From Peteryoungia ipomoeae (GTDB lineage Bacteria; Pseudomonadota; Alphaproteobacteria; Rhizobiales; Rhizobiaceae), in contig NZ_STGV01000002.1 in the NCBI RefSeq assembly GCF_004912165.1, positions 124,001 through 188,000 on the forward strand: DNA of 64,000 nucleotides, given 5' to 3'. Made by a program: the position numbers and the translations under genes. The notes below the pieces were generated by a model, which saw only the letters and a list, made by a program, of their open reading frames with translations, was not told the origin of the DNA and did no database searches. Positions 45,847-54,422 of this stretch are shown here, in pieces; within the stretch, counting starts at the first letter, position 1; each line of letters opens with the position of its first letter.

Positions 45847-45869
45847 TGCTGGTGTTCTCGACACCGGCA
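45847..45869 (+). promoter_or_regulatory. Hairpin between pufQ and pufB (first)
   Basis: A 9-bp stem TGCTGGTGT (45847-45855) / ACACCGGCA (45861-45869), with one G-U pair and a 5-nt loop. No T-run follows. In purple bacteria such structures define ends of puf mRNA segments; this function here is inference. A second GC-rich dyad (CCCCGC/GCGGGG, about 45903-45916) follows before the pufB ribosome site. Confidence 0.5.
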
Positions 45870-45950
45870 GAAACCGGCAGGTCCGTCAAACGGCCTTCCG
45901 AAACCCCGCCGCGGGGGCGCCGCGGTGTTCGAGACTAGGAGGTGAATTTG

Positions 45951-46172
45951 ATGGCAGAGACATCAAATGTTTCACTTTCGGGTCTGACCGAAAGCGAAGC
46001 GCGCGAGGTCCATGGATTCTTCATCCAAGGCTTCATGATATTCACGGCGATTGCCATCGTCGCGCATATCTTGGTCTGGATGTGGCGTCCCTGGATCCCG
46101 GGTCCGGAAGGTTACAGCTCTCTCGAGGGCATTAACCAGACGGCTCTCACGCTTCTGCCGATGTTGGCCTGA
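45951..46172 (+). CDS. pufB: Light-harvesting 1 beta polypeptide PufB
   Basis: Inner-membrane antenna polypeptide of LH1, 73 aa. The single helix (about 27-47) contains [21 protein letters not shown]; the His in IVAHIL ligates bacteriochlorophyll, and WRPW closes the helix. The N-terminal [16 protein letters not shown] matches beta chains (LTEEEAxExHxxF). The C-terminal ~20 residues after [10 protein letters not shown] are longer than in Rhodobacter. ATG 45951 with AGGAGGTGA upstream; a GTG at 45942 is ignored. Confidence 0.94.
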   Translation: MAETSNVSLSGLTESEAREVHGFFIQGFMIFTAIAIVAHILVWMWRPWIPGPEGYSSLEGINQTALTLLPMLA

Positions 46173-46183
46173 GGAGGCGTGAT

Positions 46184-46381
46184 ATGTGGAGAATCTGGCT
46201 TATGTTCGATCCGCGCAAAGCGTTGGTCGCACTCTCCGTATTCCTTTTCACCCTCGCCATCCTGATCCACTTCATCCTTTTGAGCACGGAACGCTTCAAC
46301 TGGCTGGAGGGCAAACCGCTCACCACCAGTTCCATCGAGCAATCCCTCTCTGAAAGTGTGGATCTCAGGCTGATTGGCTGA
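46184..46381 (+). CDS. pufA: Light-harvesting 1 alpha polypeptide PufA
   Basis: LH1 alpha chain, 65 aa. N-terminus [21 protein letters not shown] is typical, and the membrane helix carries the bacteriochlorophyll-ligating His in [21 protein letters not shown] ~20-residue polar tail ([19 protein letters not shown]) follows, within the normal range. It is 11 bp after pufB with GAGGAGG as ribosome site. It pairs with PufB to form the ring around the reaction centre. Confidence 0.94.
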   Translation: MWRIWLMFDPRKALVALSVFLFTLAILIHFILLSTERFNWLEGKPLTTSSIEQSLSESVDLRLIG

Positions 46382-46391
46382 AACCCAAGAC

Positions 46392-46427
46392 GGCAGCGGG
46401 CGCAGCTCAACATGCGTGCCCGCCGCC
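46392..46427 (+). promoter_or_regulatory. Intercistronic hairpin between pufA and pufL
   Basis: A strong GC-rich stem: GGC-A-GCGGGC-GCA on the left and TGC-GT-GCCCGC-C-GCC on the right, with small bulges and a short loop, and no T-run. In Rhodobacter, hairpins at this place shield the upstream pufBA message from 3' decay and give the high antenna-to-reaction-centre ratio; the same role is likely here. Confidence 0.75.
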
Positions 46428-46482
46428 AATACTGCTCGACCCGACATCGCCGCCTGGCGGATGACCTCTGGAGGAAACGGAC

Positions 46483-47328
46483 ATGGCGCTGCTGAGTTTT
46501 GAACGCAAATATCGCGTACGAGGCGGGACGCTCCTCGGAGGCGATCTCTTCGATTTCTGGGTAGGACCCTTCTATGTGGGCTTCTTCGGTGTCACCACCG
46601 CATTTTTCGCAACCCTGGGAACCGCGCTTCTTGTCTATGGCGCCGCAATCGGTCCGACCTGGAACATCTGGCGCATCTCGATTGCGCCACCCGATCTCTC
46701 CTACGGTCTGGCGCTTGCGCCATTGAAGGAAGGCGGCCTCTGGCAGATCGTCACGGTCTGCGCGCTCGGAGCGTTCATTTCCTGGGCGCTGCGTGAAGTG
46801 GAGATCTGCCGGAAACTCGGCATCGGGTATCATGTGCCCTTTGCCTTTTCGTTTGCCATCTTCGCCTATGCGACGCTTGTCGTCTTCCGTCCGTTGCTGC
46901 TCGGCGCCTGGGGACATGGCTTTCCCTATGGCATCTTCAGCCACCTCGATTGGGTGTCAAACGTCGGCTACCAGTATCTGCATTTCCATTACAATCCGGC
47001 GCACATGATCGCGGTGACCTTCTTCTTCACCACGACACTGGCGCTCTCCCTGCATGGCGGCCTCATTCTATCGGCAGCCAATCCGGGCGCATCAATCACC
47101 GAAGCCGGCAAACAGGCCGAAGTGAAGACGCCCGAATACGAAGACACTTTCTTCCGCGACATCATCGGCTACTCGATCGGCACGCTCGGCATCCACCGCC
47201 TCGGCCTGATCCTGGCGCTGAATGCGGGCTTCTGGAGCGCCGTCTGCATCGTCATCAGCGGACCCTTCTGGAATCAGGGTTGGCCGCAATGGTGGAACTG
47301 GTGGCTTCAGCTACCGATCTGGAACTGA
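46483..47328 (+). CDS. pufL: Photosynthetic reaction centre subunit L
   Basis: Core subunit binding bacteriochlorophylls, bacteriopheophytin, quinones and iron; 281 aa, five transmembrane helices. The N-terminus [19 protein letters not shown] is canonical. Special-pair and accessory pigment His residues lie in [21 protein letters not shown], and iron ligands in [12 protein letters not shown] and [12 protein letters not shown]. The C-terminus [14 protein letters not shown] is typical. ATG 46483 with TGGAGGAAA upstream. It is 13 bp before pufM. Confidence 0.97.
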   Translation: MALLSFERKYRVRGGTLLGGDLFDFWVGPFYVGFFGVTTAFFATLGTALLVYGAAIGPTWNIWRISIAPPDLSYGLALAPLKEGGLWQIVTVCALGAFISWALREVEICRKLGIGYHVPFAFSFAIFAYATLVVFRPLLLGAWGHGFPYGIFSHLDWVSNVGYQYLHFHYNPAHMIAVTFFFTTTLALSLHGGLILSAANPGASITEAGKQAEVKTPEYEDTFFRDIIGYSIGTLGIHRLGLILALNAGFWSAVCIVISGPFWNQGWPQWWNWWLQLPIWN

Positions 47329-47341
47329 GGGGGACCGGACC

Positions 47342-48307
47342 ATGTTCTTTTCACAGTATCAAAACATCATCACGCCCATTCAAGTCAGCGGTCCACTGGA
47401 AGAAGGCATGCCTCTACCCGCAGGCGACAGCCCGCGCGCCGGCAAGCCGTTCCTGGTTCGCCTGTTCGGCATGATCGGCAACGCCCAGATCGGACCGATC
47501 TATCTCGGCTATCTCGGCACGCTGTCGCTGGTCTTCGGCTTCATCGCCTTCGAGATCATCGGCCTCAACATGCTGGCCTCTGTTGGCTGGGATCCGATCC
47601 AGTTCGTGCGCCAACTCTTTTGGCTGGGGCTCGAACCGCCGAGTGCCGAATACGGCTTGAAAATCCTGCCGCCGCTCGCAGACGGTGGCTGGTGGCTGAT
47701 TGCCGGCTTTTTCCTCACCACCTCAATCCTCTTGTGGTGGGTGCGCGTTTATCGCCGTGCGCGCCAGCTTGAACTCGGCACGCATGTCGCCTGGGCCTTT
47801 GCCGCCGCCATCTTCCTGTTCCTGTCGCTCGGCTTCATCCGCCCTCTCCTGATGGGCAATTTCTCAGAAGCCGTGCCTTTCGGCATCTTCCCGCATCTGG
47901 ATTGGACGGCCGCCTTCTCGATCCGCTACGGCAATCTCTACTACAACCCGTTCCACTGCCTCTCGATCGTGTTCCTCTATGGCTCGGTCCTGCTCTTTGC
48001 GATGCATGGGGCAACCATTCTCGCCGTCGGCAAGTATGGCGGCGAACGTGAGCTGGAACAGATCACCGATCGCGGTACGGCCTCTGAACGCGCGGCCCTC
48101 TTCTGGCGCTGGACCATGGGCTTCAACGCCACGATGGAATCGGTCCACCGCTGGGCCTGGTGGTTTGCCATTCTGACCCCGATCACAGGCGGCATCGGCA
48201 TTCTGTTGACGGGTACCGTGGTCGACAACTGGTATCTCTGGGGCATCAACCACGGGATCGTCTCCCCGCTGCCGGGCTATCCCGGCGTCGTCGACCCGGC
48301 GCTATAA
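47342..48307 (+). CDS. pufM: Photosynthetic reaction centre subunit M
   Basis: Second core subunit, 321 aa with five helices. The start [18 protein letters not shown] is canonical for PufM. Pigment-binding His residues occur in [26 protein letters not shown] (split here as [15 protein letters not shown] and [10 protein letters not shown]), iron ligands in [11 protein letters not shown] and the carboxylate segment [17 protein letters not shown], then [17 protein letters not shown] 47342. A frame open from 47222 lies inside pufL and is not used. pufC, not pufX, follows. Confidence 0.97.
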   Translation: MFFSQYQNIITPIQVSGPLEEGMPLPAGDSPRAGKPFLVRLFGMIGNAQIGPIYLGYLGTLSLVFGFIAFEIIGLNMLASVGWDPIQFVRQLFWLGLEPPSAEYGLKILPPLADGGWWLIAGFFLTTSILLWWVRVYRRARQLELGTHVAWAFAAAIFLFLSLGFIRPLLMGNFSEAVPFGIFPHLDWTAAFSIRYGNLYYNPFHCLSIVFLYGSVLLFAMHGATILAVGKYGGERELEQITDRGTASERAALFWRWTMGFNATMESVHRWAWWFAILTPITGGIGILLTGTVVDNWYLWGINHGIVSPLPGYPGVVDPAL

Positions 48308-48318
48308 GGAGAAGGACG

Positions 48319-49590
48319 ATGAAACTCTGGATTCCCTTCGCTATCTCCGCCGGTTCACTGCTGACGATCGCAAGCTTCGTCGGCGCCGGCTGGGATGCGC
48401 CGCCCGTCGAGAGCACGCAGATCGGCTTCCGCGGTACGGGCATGTACATCCATCGGGATGTCGAAAAGCAGGAAGCTTTGAAGGTGGCAAATGTCGTGCC
48501 GCCAGCCCCCTGGCAGGCAGATCCCGCCGGCGACAAGGCGCGGGATCTCTATGAGAATGTTCAGGTTCTCGGTGACCTCTCGGACGACCAGTTCAACCAG
48601 TTCATGGCCTCGATTACCGAATGGATTTCACCGGAAGCCGGCTGCAACTACTGCCACAACCCTGAAAACCTCGCCTCCGACGAGGTCTATCAGAAGGTTG
48701 TTGCCCGCCGCATGATCCAGATGACCCAAGCAATCAATGTCGACTGGAGTGCCCATGTGGGCCAGGCCGGCGCGACCTGCTACACCTGTCACCGCGGTCA
48801 GGCGATCCCTGCCAACTACTGGTACGAGGATCTCGCACCGAAGCCGGCGGGTGGCATGACCCAGAACCGGGCGGGCCAGAATGTCGTCGCCAAATTCGGC
48901 GGCAATTCATCGCTGCCACAGAATGTGCTCAAGGATTACCTCCTCGATGCCAAGCAGATCCGGGTTCACTCAACCACGGCGCTGCCGACGGGCACAAACT
49001 TGACCGGCACGAAACAGACCGAAGCCACCTGGTCGCTGATGATGCACATGTCCGAGTCCCTCGGCGTCAACTGCACAACCTGCCACAACTCCAGGGCCTT
49101 CAATGCCTGGGATGAAAGCCCGCCGCAACGCGTGACCGCCTGGCATGGCATCCGCATGACGCGAGACATCAATGCCAACTACATGGTTGGTCTCACGCCG
49201 GTCTTCCCCGAGCATCGCAAGGGGCCGGAAGGCGATACCTTCAAGGTCGGCTGCGCCAGCTGCCATGCCGGCGTGCAGAAGCCACTCTATGGCGTTTCCA
49301 TGCTGCAGGATTATGTGGATGCTCTCGGGAAGAAGGGACCGACGGAGGTACCTGATTTCACCACCTATCAGCCCGGCACAACACAACGTATGGCCGCGGC
49401 AGGAGCAGCAAGCCCAACGGCAGTTTCCCCTGCCGCCACAGCCAACGATCCCGCGACCGCCTCCCCACCGAGCGAAACACCAGCGGCCAGCCCGCCGGCT
49501 GAAACGCCGGCTGCGACACCGCCGACCGATGCCCCAGCCGCGGAACCACCCGCCGCCGCACCGCCGGCTGCAACGCCACCGGCGAACTGA
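48319..49590 (+). CDS. pufC: Reaction centre tetraheme cytochrome c subunit PufC
   Basis: Periplasmic electron donor to the oxidised special pair; 423 aa. Four heme-binding motifs are visible: CNYCH, CYTCH, CTTCH and CASCH, with axial Met residues such as those in RRMIQMTQAIN and WSLMMHMSESLG. The N-terminus (LWIPFAISAGSLLTIASFVGAGW) is a membrane anchor without the lipobox Cys known from Blastochloris, so the protein is probably held by an uncleaved helix. After about residue 360 comes a low-complexity tail of about 60 residues rich in Pro, Ala and Thr (ETPAASPPAETPAATPPTDA), which is absent from typical PufC. ATG 48319 with AGGAGAAGG. Confidence 0.95.
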   Translation: MKLWIPFAISAGSLLTIASFVGAGWDAPPVESTQIGFRGTGMYIHRDVEKQEALKVANVVPPAPWQADPAGDKARDLYENVQVLGDLSDDQFNQFMASITEWISPEAGCNYCHNPENLASDEVYQKVVARRMIQMTQAINVDWSAHVGQAGATCYTCHRGQAIPANYWYEDLAPKPAGGMTQNRAGQNVVAKFGGNSSLPQNVLKDYLLDAKQIRVHSTTALPTGTNLTGTKQTEATWSLMMHMSESLGVNCTTCHNSRAFNAWDESPPQRVTAWHGIRMTRDINANYMVGLTPVFPEHRKGPEGDTFKVGCASCHAGVQKPLYGVSMLQDYVDALGKKGPTEVPDFTTYQPGTTQRMAAAGAASPTAVSPAATANDPATASPPSETPAASPPAETPAATPPTDAPAAEPPAAAPPAATPPAN

Positions 49591-49626
49591 ACGGGCGGCA
49601 TCCCAAGGCAGGCCGCGATGACGGGA

Positions 49627-49650
49627 AAGGGGAGCTTTCGAGCTCCCCTT
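49627..49650. terminator. Terminator between convergent pufC and idi
   Basis: Perfect stem GGGGAGCT (49629-49636) / AGCTCCCC (49641-49648) with the stable TTCG loop, flanked by AA and TT so the stem can extend. It can end the puf transcript and, in reverse, the idi transcript. T-runs are short on both sides. The rest of the 203-bp gap (49591-49793) shows nothing else. Confidence 0.75.
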
Positions 49651-49793
49651 CTTCGCGCGGAGTGGGTGACCTGCTCCAAGCGGCATCGATACAACTGGCC
49701 GGGAGGGGAAGCCTGACAGGCGAACGGCTTTGCCGCATTGCCAGTCCGAGACGCTAGGAAACATGGGGGATGGTGGCGGGGAGACTGGTCGCC

Positions 49794-50327
49794 TCAAGCC
49801 GCTTCGGCGAAGCTCAGGCCTGGAAAGCGCTGCAGGTAGATACGGAACCAGGGGGTAAACTCCTGCGGGCGCTCGCGCACCTCCCGCATCAGGTCGCGCG
49901 GTCCGATCCAGCGAACCGCTTCGACCTCGCCCGCTACGGGTTCGACTTCAAGCCTGCGGTGGTCGACCTGAGCGCTGAAGAGCGTCACACGCTCATGCTC
50001 CTTCAGGCCCTGCCCGACATCGGCGACATATTCGACAGTCTGGTGGCGGGTGAGCGGCACCGTAAACCCAAGTTCTTCGGTGAGACGGCGCTCGGCACAC
50101 CCCTCGAGTGTTTCATTCCAGTGCGGATGCGTACAACAGGTGTTCGCCCAAAGGCCAGCGCAATGGTATTTGGTTGAAGCGCGCTTCTGGATAAGCAGAA
50201 GATCCCCGTCGAAGACAAAGACCGAGACGGCCAGATGCAGCTGTCCGTCGAGATGCGCCTGCATCTTTTCCATCGGATAGAGCGATCCGTCACCGGCGAT
50301 CGCCGGGATCATTATGCTGTCCGTCAT
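49794..50327 (-). CDS. idi: Isopentenyl-diphosphate delta-isomerase
   Basis: Interconverts IPP and DMAPP, balancing precursors for carotenoids and the bacteriochlorophyll tail; 177 aa, type I (Nudix fold). The active-site Cys is in WANTCCTHPHWNET, and the Nudix-like stretch is GCAERRLTEELGF, with metal ligands HLAVSVFVF and EVEAVRWIG downstream. ATG 50327 is preferred over one at 50381 because the MTDSIMIPAI start fits the family and AGGA lies about 10 bases upstream. It is the last gene of the leftward bchB-to-idi chain, 54 bp after hemA. Confidence 0.93.
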   Translation of the reverse strand: MTDSIMIPAIAGDGSLYPMEKMQAHLDGQLHLAVSVFVFDGDLLLIQKRASTKYHCAGLWANTCCTHPHWNETLEGCAERRLTEELGFTVPLTRHQTVEYVADVGQGLKEHERVTLFSAQVDHRRLEVEPVAGEVEAVRWIGPRDLMREVRERPQEFTPWFRIYLQRFPGLSFAEAA

Positions 50328-50381
50328 AGCAAGAGCATCCTGAAGTGTCTTTTGCGGGTGCCGATAAGGCCTTTGCCGCAC

Positions 50382-51599
50382 TTAGGCAACCGCTCTCGCA
50401 AGAGCGCATTTCGACCACAGTGAACAGAGCGCTTCGGCAAGGTGGTCAATGTCGGCATCGCTGTGCAGAGGTGTCGGCGTAATGCGCAGTCGTTCCTTGC
50501 CAACCGCGACCGTGGGGTAGTTGATCGGTTGGACGTAGATGCCGAAATCATCGAGCAGGACATCGGAGATCCATTTGCACTTGGCCGCATTGCCGACCAT
50601 GACCGGTACGATGTGGCTCGGGTTATGCATATGCGGGATACCACGAACGTCGAGCGCACGTCTGACCTTGGCCACGGCCGCCTGATGCATATGGCGCTCA
50701 AAGGGGCTTTCTTTCAGATGGCGGATCGACGCAGTCGCGCCGGCCGCAAGCGCCGGTGGGATCGCGGTGGTGAAGATGAAACCCGAGGCGAAGGAACGCA
50801 CGAAATCGATCAGCACGGATGGACCGGTGATATAACCGCCCATGACGCCGAAGGCCTTGCCGAGTGTCCCTTCAATGACGGTGAGCCGGTCCATCAGCCC
50901 TTCGCGTTCGGCAACGCCGCCACCGCGCGGACCGTACATGCCGACAGCATGCACCTCATCGAGATAGGTCAGGGCGCCGAACTGGTCGGCGACATCGCAG
51001 ATCTCCTTGATCGGCGAGATGTCCCCATCCATCGAGTAGACGCTCTCGAACGCCACAAGCTTCGGGGCGGCCGGATCGTCCGCTGCCATCAGCTCGCGCA
51101 GATGCTTGTAGTCATTGTGGCGGAACTGCCGCTTGAGGCAACGCGAGTGGCGAATGCCCTCGATCATGGAGGCATGATTGAGTGAATCGGAATAGCAGAT
51201 GATATCTGGGATCTTCGCAAGCAGTGTGCCAAGTGCTGCCCAGTTCGACACATAGCCGGAGGTAAAGATGAGGGCGCCCTCCTTGCCATGCAGGTCAGCC
51301 AGCTCCTTTTCCAGGAGCACGTGATAGTGATTGGTGCCGGAGATGTTGCGCGTGCCGCCCGCACCCGCGCCGCATTTGCGCACCACCTCGATCATCCGAT
51401 CCGTCACAACAGGGTTCTGCCCCATGCCGAGATAGTCGTTCGAGCACCATACCGTAACGTCACGCTGCGTGCCGTCGGCGCTATGAAAGGCGGCTTTCGG
51501 AAAGGCCGAGCAATGACGCTCCAGATCCGCGAACACGCGGTAGTTACCGGCCGTGTGCAAGCCGGCGAGCGCCTCTTCCATGTGCTGGAAAACAGTCAT
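50382..51599 (-). CDS. hemA: 5-aminolevulinate synthase
   Basis: PLP enzyme making 5-aminolevulinate from glycine and succinyl-CoA, the entry to tetrapyrroles in alphaproteobacteria; 405 aa. Motifs: [36 protein letters not shown], the cofactor Asp in [15 protein letters not shown] and the Schiff-base Lys in [17 protein letters not shown] 51599 shares one base with the puhE stop. This copy is tied to the photosynthesis cluster; a second, housekeeping copy elsewhere in the genome is likely, as in Rhodobacter, but not visible here. Confidence 0.96.
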   Translation of the reverse strand: MTVFQHMEEALAGLHTAGNYRVFADLERHCSAFPKAAFHSADGTQRDVTVWCSNDYLGMGQNPVVTDRMIEVVRKCGAGAGGTRNISGTNHYHVLLEKELADLHGKEGALIFTSGYVSNWAALGTLLAKIPDIICYSDSLNHASMIEGIRHSRCLKRQFRHNDYKHLRELMAADDPAAPKLVAFESVYSMDGDISPIKEICDVADQFGALTYLDEVHAVGMYGPRGGGVAEREGLMDRLTVIEGTLGKAFGVMGGYITGPSVLIDFVRSFASGFIFTTAIPPALAAGATASIRHLKESPFERHMHQAAVAKVRRALDVRGIPHMHNPSHIVPVMVGNAAKCKWISDVLLDDFGIYVQPINYPTVAVGKERLRITPTPLHSDADIDHLAEALCSLWSKCALARAVA

Positions 51600-52498
51600 C
51601 AGTCTTTCCTCTTCCCGATCGTGTCGTGTCCGATTGTTGTCCAGGCGGTATGCGGCCCGGACACCGGCCCACCCTCCTTGAATGCGGAAATGCTATCGGC
51701 CGCTGGGCCAATGGCGAGATTGCCCCTGTCCTGCCGCGCCATGGCCCAGCGCCAAAGCGCCGTATCCGAAACGGGCAGGACAAGGACGAGGTGCTCAACG
51801 ATGGCGAGCGCCATGAAGGTCGCGAGCAGCGTATGGCCAACGACCGAATGTGCCTGGGTTGCCCTGTTGGCACCGACGACGAGGACGACAAAGACGCCAG
51901 CAGCAATCGCCAGAAAAAGCGGAAAGAGCGGCGTCATCCGATCTGTCTTGAAATAGCTTTTCAGATGCCGGACGCCCTTCGGCATCAATTCGCTGACGGC
52001 ATGCGGCGCACCCAGAAAGATCACCAGCTTGGCGGAGATGCGCATGCCCCAGAGCAGGCCGAAGGCAGCAAGGCCGAAGAGATTGGCCGATCCCTGGAGC
52101 GAAAACCACAGGGCCATCGCGGTCACCAGGATGGCAATCTCGTGATCGCTCACAGCCTCCCAGGCTGCCCGGAAGCGGCTGAAGCCGGTCAGCCCCGCAG
52201 GGCACTCACCCGTCCGCCGTCCTGTCAGCAACCCTGTCAGGAAAGCCGCCTCATGCCAGGCCCAGACGAGCAGCGCACCGAAGAAACCGAGATAGGAACC
52301 GATCACGGTCGGCGCCTGCGCGCCCCAGAGCATCAATCCGACACCGAATGCGCCGATAAACGTCATCAAGGCCATGAGCACGAGGCCCCTGGCGCGCGGC
52401 CCCTCCGACCGGTTGACCATGGCGAGCACCAGCCCGGTCGAAAGCCACCACACGGAGATGGCGACGAGAACGACCGAGAGCGGGTGTGTGAGGGTCAT
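51599..52498 (-). CDS. puhE: Photosynthetic complex assembly protein PuhE
   Basis: Polytopic membrane protein (DUF3623), 299 aa with seven or more helices: for example [38 protein letters not shown] and [20 protein letters not shown]. PuhE affects reaction centre assembly and pigment supply in Rhodobacter; its chemistry is unknown. Conserved segments include [16 protein letters not shown] and [18 protein letters not shown] 52498, with GAGGAAA upstream, starts at [11 protein letters not shown]; an in-frame ATG at 52549 lies inside acsF. Gene order acsF-puhE-hemA is typical for aerobic clusters. Confidence 0.9.
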   Translation of the reverse strand: MTLTHPLSVVLVAISVWWLSTGLVLAMVNRSEGPRARGLVLMALMTFIGAFGVGLMLWGAQAPTVIGSYLGFFGALLVWAWHEAAFLTGLLTGRRTGECPAGLTGFSRFRAAWEAVSDHEIAILVTAMALWFSLQGSANLFGLAAFGLLWGMRISAKLVIFLGAPHAVSELMPKGVRHLKSYFKTDRMTPLFPLFLAIAAGVFVVLVVGANRATQAHSVVGHTLLATFMALAIVEHLVLVLPVSDTALWRWAMARQDRGNLAIGPAADSISAFKEGGPVSGPHTAWTTIGHDTIGKRKD

Positions 52499-52508
52499 GG
52501 CGATTTCC

Positions 52509-53618
52509 TCACCAGACCGGTTGCAGACGGGAGGTCGCCGGGATGGCATTCGATTTCGTCGGGATCATATACATCCTGACGAAATTGACCGCTGCAGCCG
52601 CCGACCAGAAGCCCTTGGCGATCTTGCCCGAAAGGCCACCCTTTTCGTTGGCCGCCATGACGTTTCGGTTGATCCGCTCCATCCGGCGGAAGCCCTCATG
52701 CAGGCTCGGATTGTCGAGATTGAGCACGAGCGGGAAGCACTGGCGCGAGATCTCGCTCGTCAGCCGGAAGACCTTCATGTCGTAATCGTCGATATCGACG
52801 CCGAGACCCTTGTGAAAGGCCGGCCGCATGTGATCGCGCACATACATTGTGGCGAAGACGGCCAGCAGGAAGAACTTGATCCAATACTTGTTTTTGCCCT
52901 CCATCAGCCGCTTGTCGGAGCGGATGATCAGCGAGAAGGCCTCGCCATGGGAGAATTCGTCATTGCACCACTCGCGGAACCACTTGAAGATCGGGTGGAA
53001 GCGCTTGTCCGGATGCTGTTCGAGATGCCGGAAGATCGTGATGTAGCGGGCATAGCCGATCTTTTCGGAGAGATAGGTCGCATAGTAGATGAACTTCGGC
53101 TTGAAGAAGGTGTATTTCTTGGCCTTGGCGAGAAAGCCCATGTTCACGCCGATGCCGAAATCCTTCAGCGCATCGTTGATGAAGCCGGCATGGCGGGATT
53201 CGTCGCGGCTCATATAGCCGAAGAGCTCGCAGATCTCCTGGTTCTTGCCGCGCCGCTTCATCTCCTTGTAGAGCACGCAGCCCGAGAATTCGGAAGTGAG
53301 CGACGAGACGAGGAAGTCGATGAACTCTTCGCGCAGATCGTCCGGCAGAGCTTCAATGTCGATATCGTCCCACTGTTCATTGCGCTTGAAGTGCCCGCGG
53401 TTCGGATCGCTCTTCATCTGGGCGATCAGTACATCCCATTCGGCGCGCACCGGCTCGACATTGATCTTGTCCATCTCTTCGAAGTCGGTGGTGTAGAAGC
53501 GCGGTGTCAGCATGGTCGAGACAAGCGCGCTGCGGGTCGTGTCGCTGACCCCGGCCATGCGCTCTTCCACCGTCGGTTCGTGATCGGCCAGATCAACAGG
53601 CGAAACATGGTTGTTCAT
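52509..53618 (-). CDS. acsF: Aerobic Mg-protoporphyrin IX monomethyl ester cyclase AcsF
   Basis: Oxygen-dependent diiron cyclase that forms the fifth (E) ring of the tetrapyrrole; 369 aa. Iron-ligand motifs typical of the ferritin-like fold are seen in SSLTSEFSGCVLYKEMKRR, MSRDESRHAGFINDAL and WCNDEFSHGEAFSL. The N-terminus TTRSALVSTMLTPRFYTTDF and the YITIFRHLEQHPDKRFHPIF stretch are characteristic. ATG 53618 (MNNHVSPVDL) follows GGAGAGGG. It overlaps the upstream 101-aa gene by ATGA. No oxygen-independent bchE is seen, so bacteriochlorophyll synthesis appears to need oxygen. Confidence 0.96.
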   Translation of the reverse strand: MNNHVSPVDLADHEPTVEERMAGVSDTTRSALVSTMLTPRFYTTDFEEMDKINVEPVRAEWDVLIAQMKSDPNRGHFKRNEQWDDIDIEALPDDLREEFIDFLVSSLTSEFSGCVLYKEMKRRGKNQEICELFGYMSRDESRHAGFINDALKDFGIGVNMGFLAKAKKYTFFKPKFIYYATYLSEKIGYARYITIFRHLEQHPDKRFHPIFKWFREWCNDEFSHGEAFSLIIRSDKRLMEGKNKYWIKFFLLAVFATMYVRDHMRPAFHKGLGVDIDDYDMKVFRLTSEISRQCFPLVLNLDNPSLHEGFRRMERINRNVMAANEKGGLSGKIAKGFWSAAAAVNFVRMYMIPTKSNAIPATSRLQPVW

Positions 53619-53920
53619 GACAATGCCCTCTCCGTGAAGCTGAATTCGCACAATTCCATCATGTCGAGATCGCCGGTCGCGCGGATCCAGGCGCGTTCCA
53701 GTGCGCCCGCGCGCGTAATCGTCGCCTTGCGACGGAAGTTCTGGCTGGAACCGTAGGGGATCTGGACCGGTGCACCATGCACCTGCACCTCGTCACCCGG
53801 ATGGACAACGACACCGTTGTCGAACCTCAAGTGCGCACCGAGCGCTTCGAAGGTGTTGTTGATTTCGACGGTACAATCGACCGTCTCCTTCCGTCGCATC
53901 AAGGCAAAGACCGGGTTCAT
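53615..53920 (-). CDS. Conserved 101-aa protein between puhC and acsF
   Basis: A soluble protein starting MNPVFALMRRKETVDCTVEI. It reads as a compact beta-rich fold: TVEINNTFEALGAHLRFDN, VVVHPGDEVQVHG, QIPYGSSQNFRRKATITRAG, ending DLMMELCEFSFTERAL-like (DMMELCEFSFTERAL). Genes of this size lie in the same place in many aerobic photosynthesis clusters as far as I know, without assigned function. It overlaps puhC upstream and acsF downstream by 4 bp each, so it is translated with them; a role in cyclase function or complex assembly is a guess from position only. Confidence 0.75.
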   Translation of the reverse strand: MNPVFALMRRKETVDCTVEINNTFEALGAHLRFDNGVVVHPGDEVQVHGAPVQIPYGSSQNFRRKATITRAGALERAWIRATGDLDMMELCEFSFTERALS

Positions 53921-54411
53921 TGGCTTTCTCCTCCCTGTGAGCCCAGAAGGGCTGCGAATGCGGCCACGTTGTCCGGGCCGAAGGCATCGAGATAGATCCG
54001 CTCGCCGGTGCCGATATCGGACAGGCTGACGGCACCGGCTTCCCATTTGATGAGCCGGTAGGGGGTGTCGAACGGCACCTTGGCCACCTGGCGCATACGC
54101 TCGAAGGCCCTGAGTGATCCGCGAACGAAACCACCCGCCTGCGGGCCGTAGCTTGCGATCTCGCGGCCCGTTGCCAGGTCCGTGACAACGACGAAATCCG
54201 AGGTGCTGCGCGCGATCATAAGATCGCGCATGGCGACCGGGGCACCCAGCTGCTGCTTGACCACACCGAGCCCCGTGGTCTGGCCGAAGACGATCGCAGC
54301 CGCCGTGAAGGCGAGCAGCCCAACGAGGCCGAAGAACACCCCGCGCGGCAAGCGGTTCGGTGTCTTGCCCTTGCGGTCCGCCCAATATCCGAGATGCGAG
54401 GCCGATCCCAT
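53917..54411 (-). CDS. puhC: Photosynthetic complex assembly protein PuhC
   Basis: Membrane-anchored assembly factor needed for normal levels of reaction centre and LH1; 164 aa. A basic N-terminus (YWADRKGKTPNRLPRGVFF) precedes one helix, GLVGLLAFTAAAIVFGQTTG, and a periplasmic domain with DLMIARSTSDFVVVTDLATG, GGFVRGSLRAFERMRQV and PYRLIKWEAGAVSLSDIGTG, all typical of the family. ATG 54411, 11 bp after puhB. Confidence 0.93.
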   Translation of the reverse strand: MGSASHLGYWADRKGKTPNRLPRGVFFGLVGLLAFTAAAIVFGQTTGLGVVKQQLGAPVAMRDLMIARSTSDFVVVTDLATGREIASYGPQAGGFVRGSLRAFERMRQVAKVPFDTPYRLIKWEAGAVSLSDIGTGERIYLDAFGPDNVAAFAALLGSQGGESQ

Positions 54412-54422
54412 GACGCGCGTCC

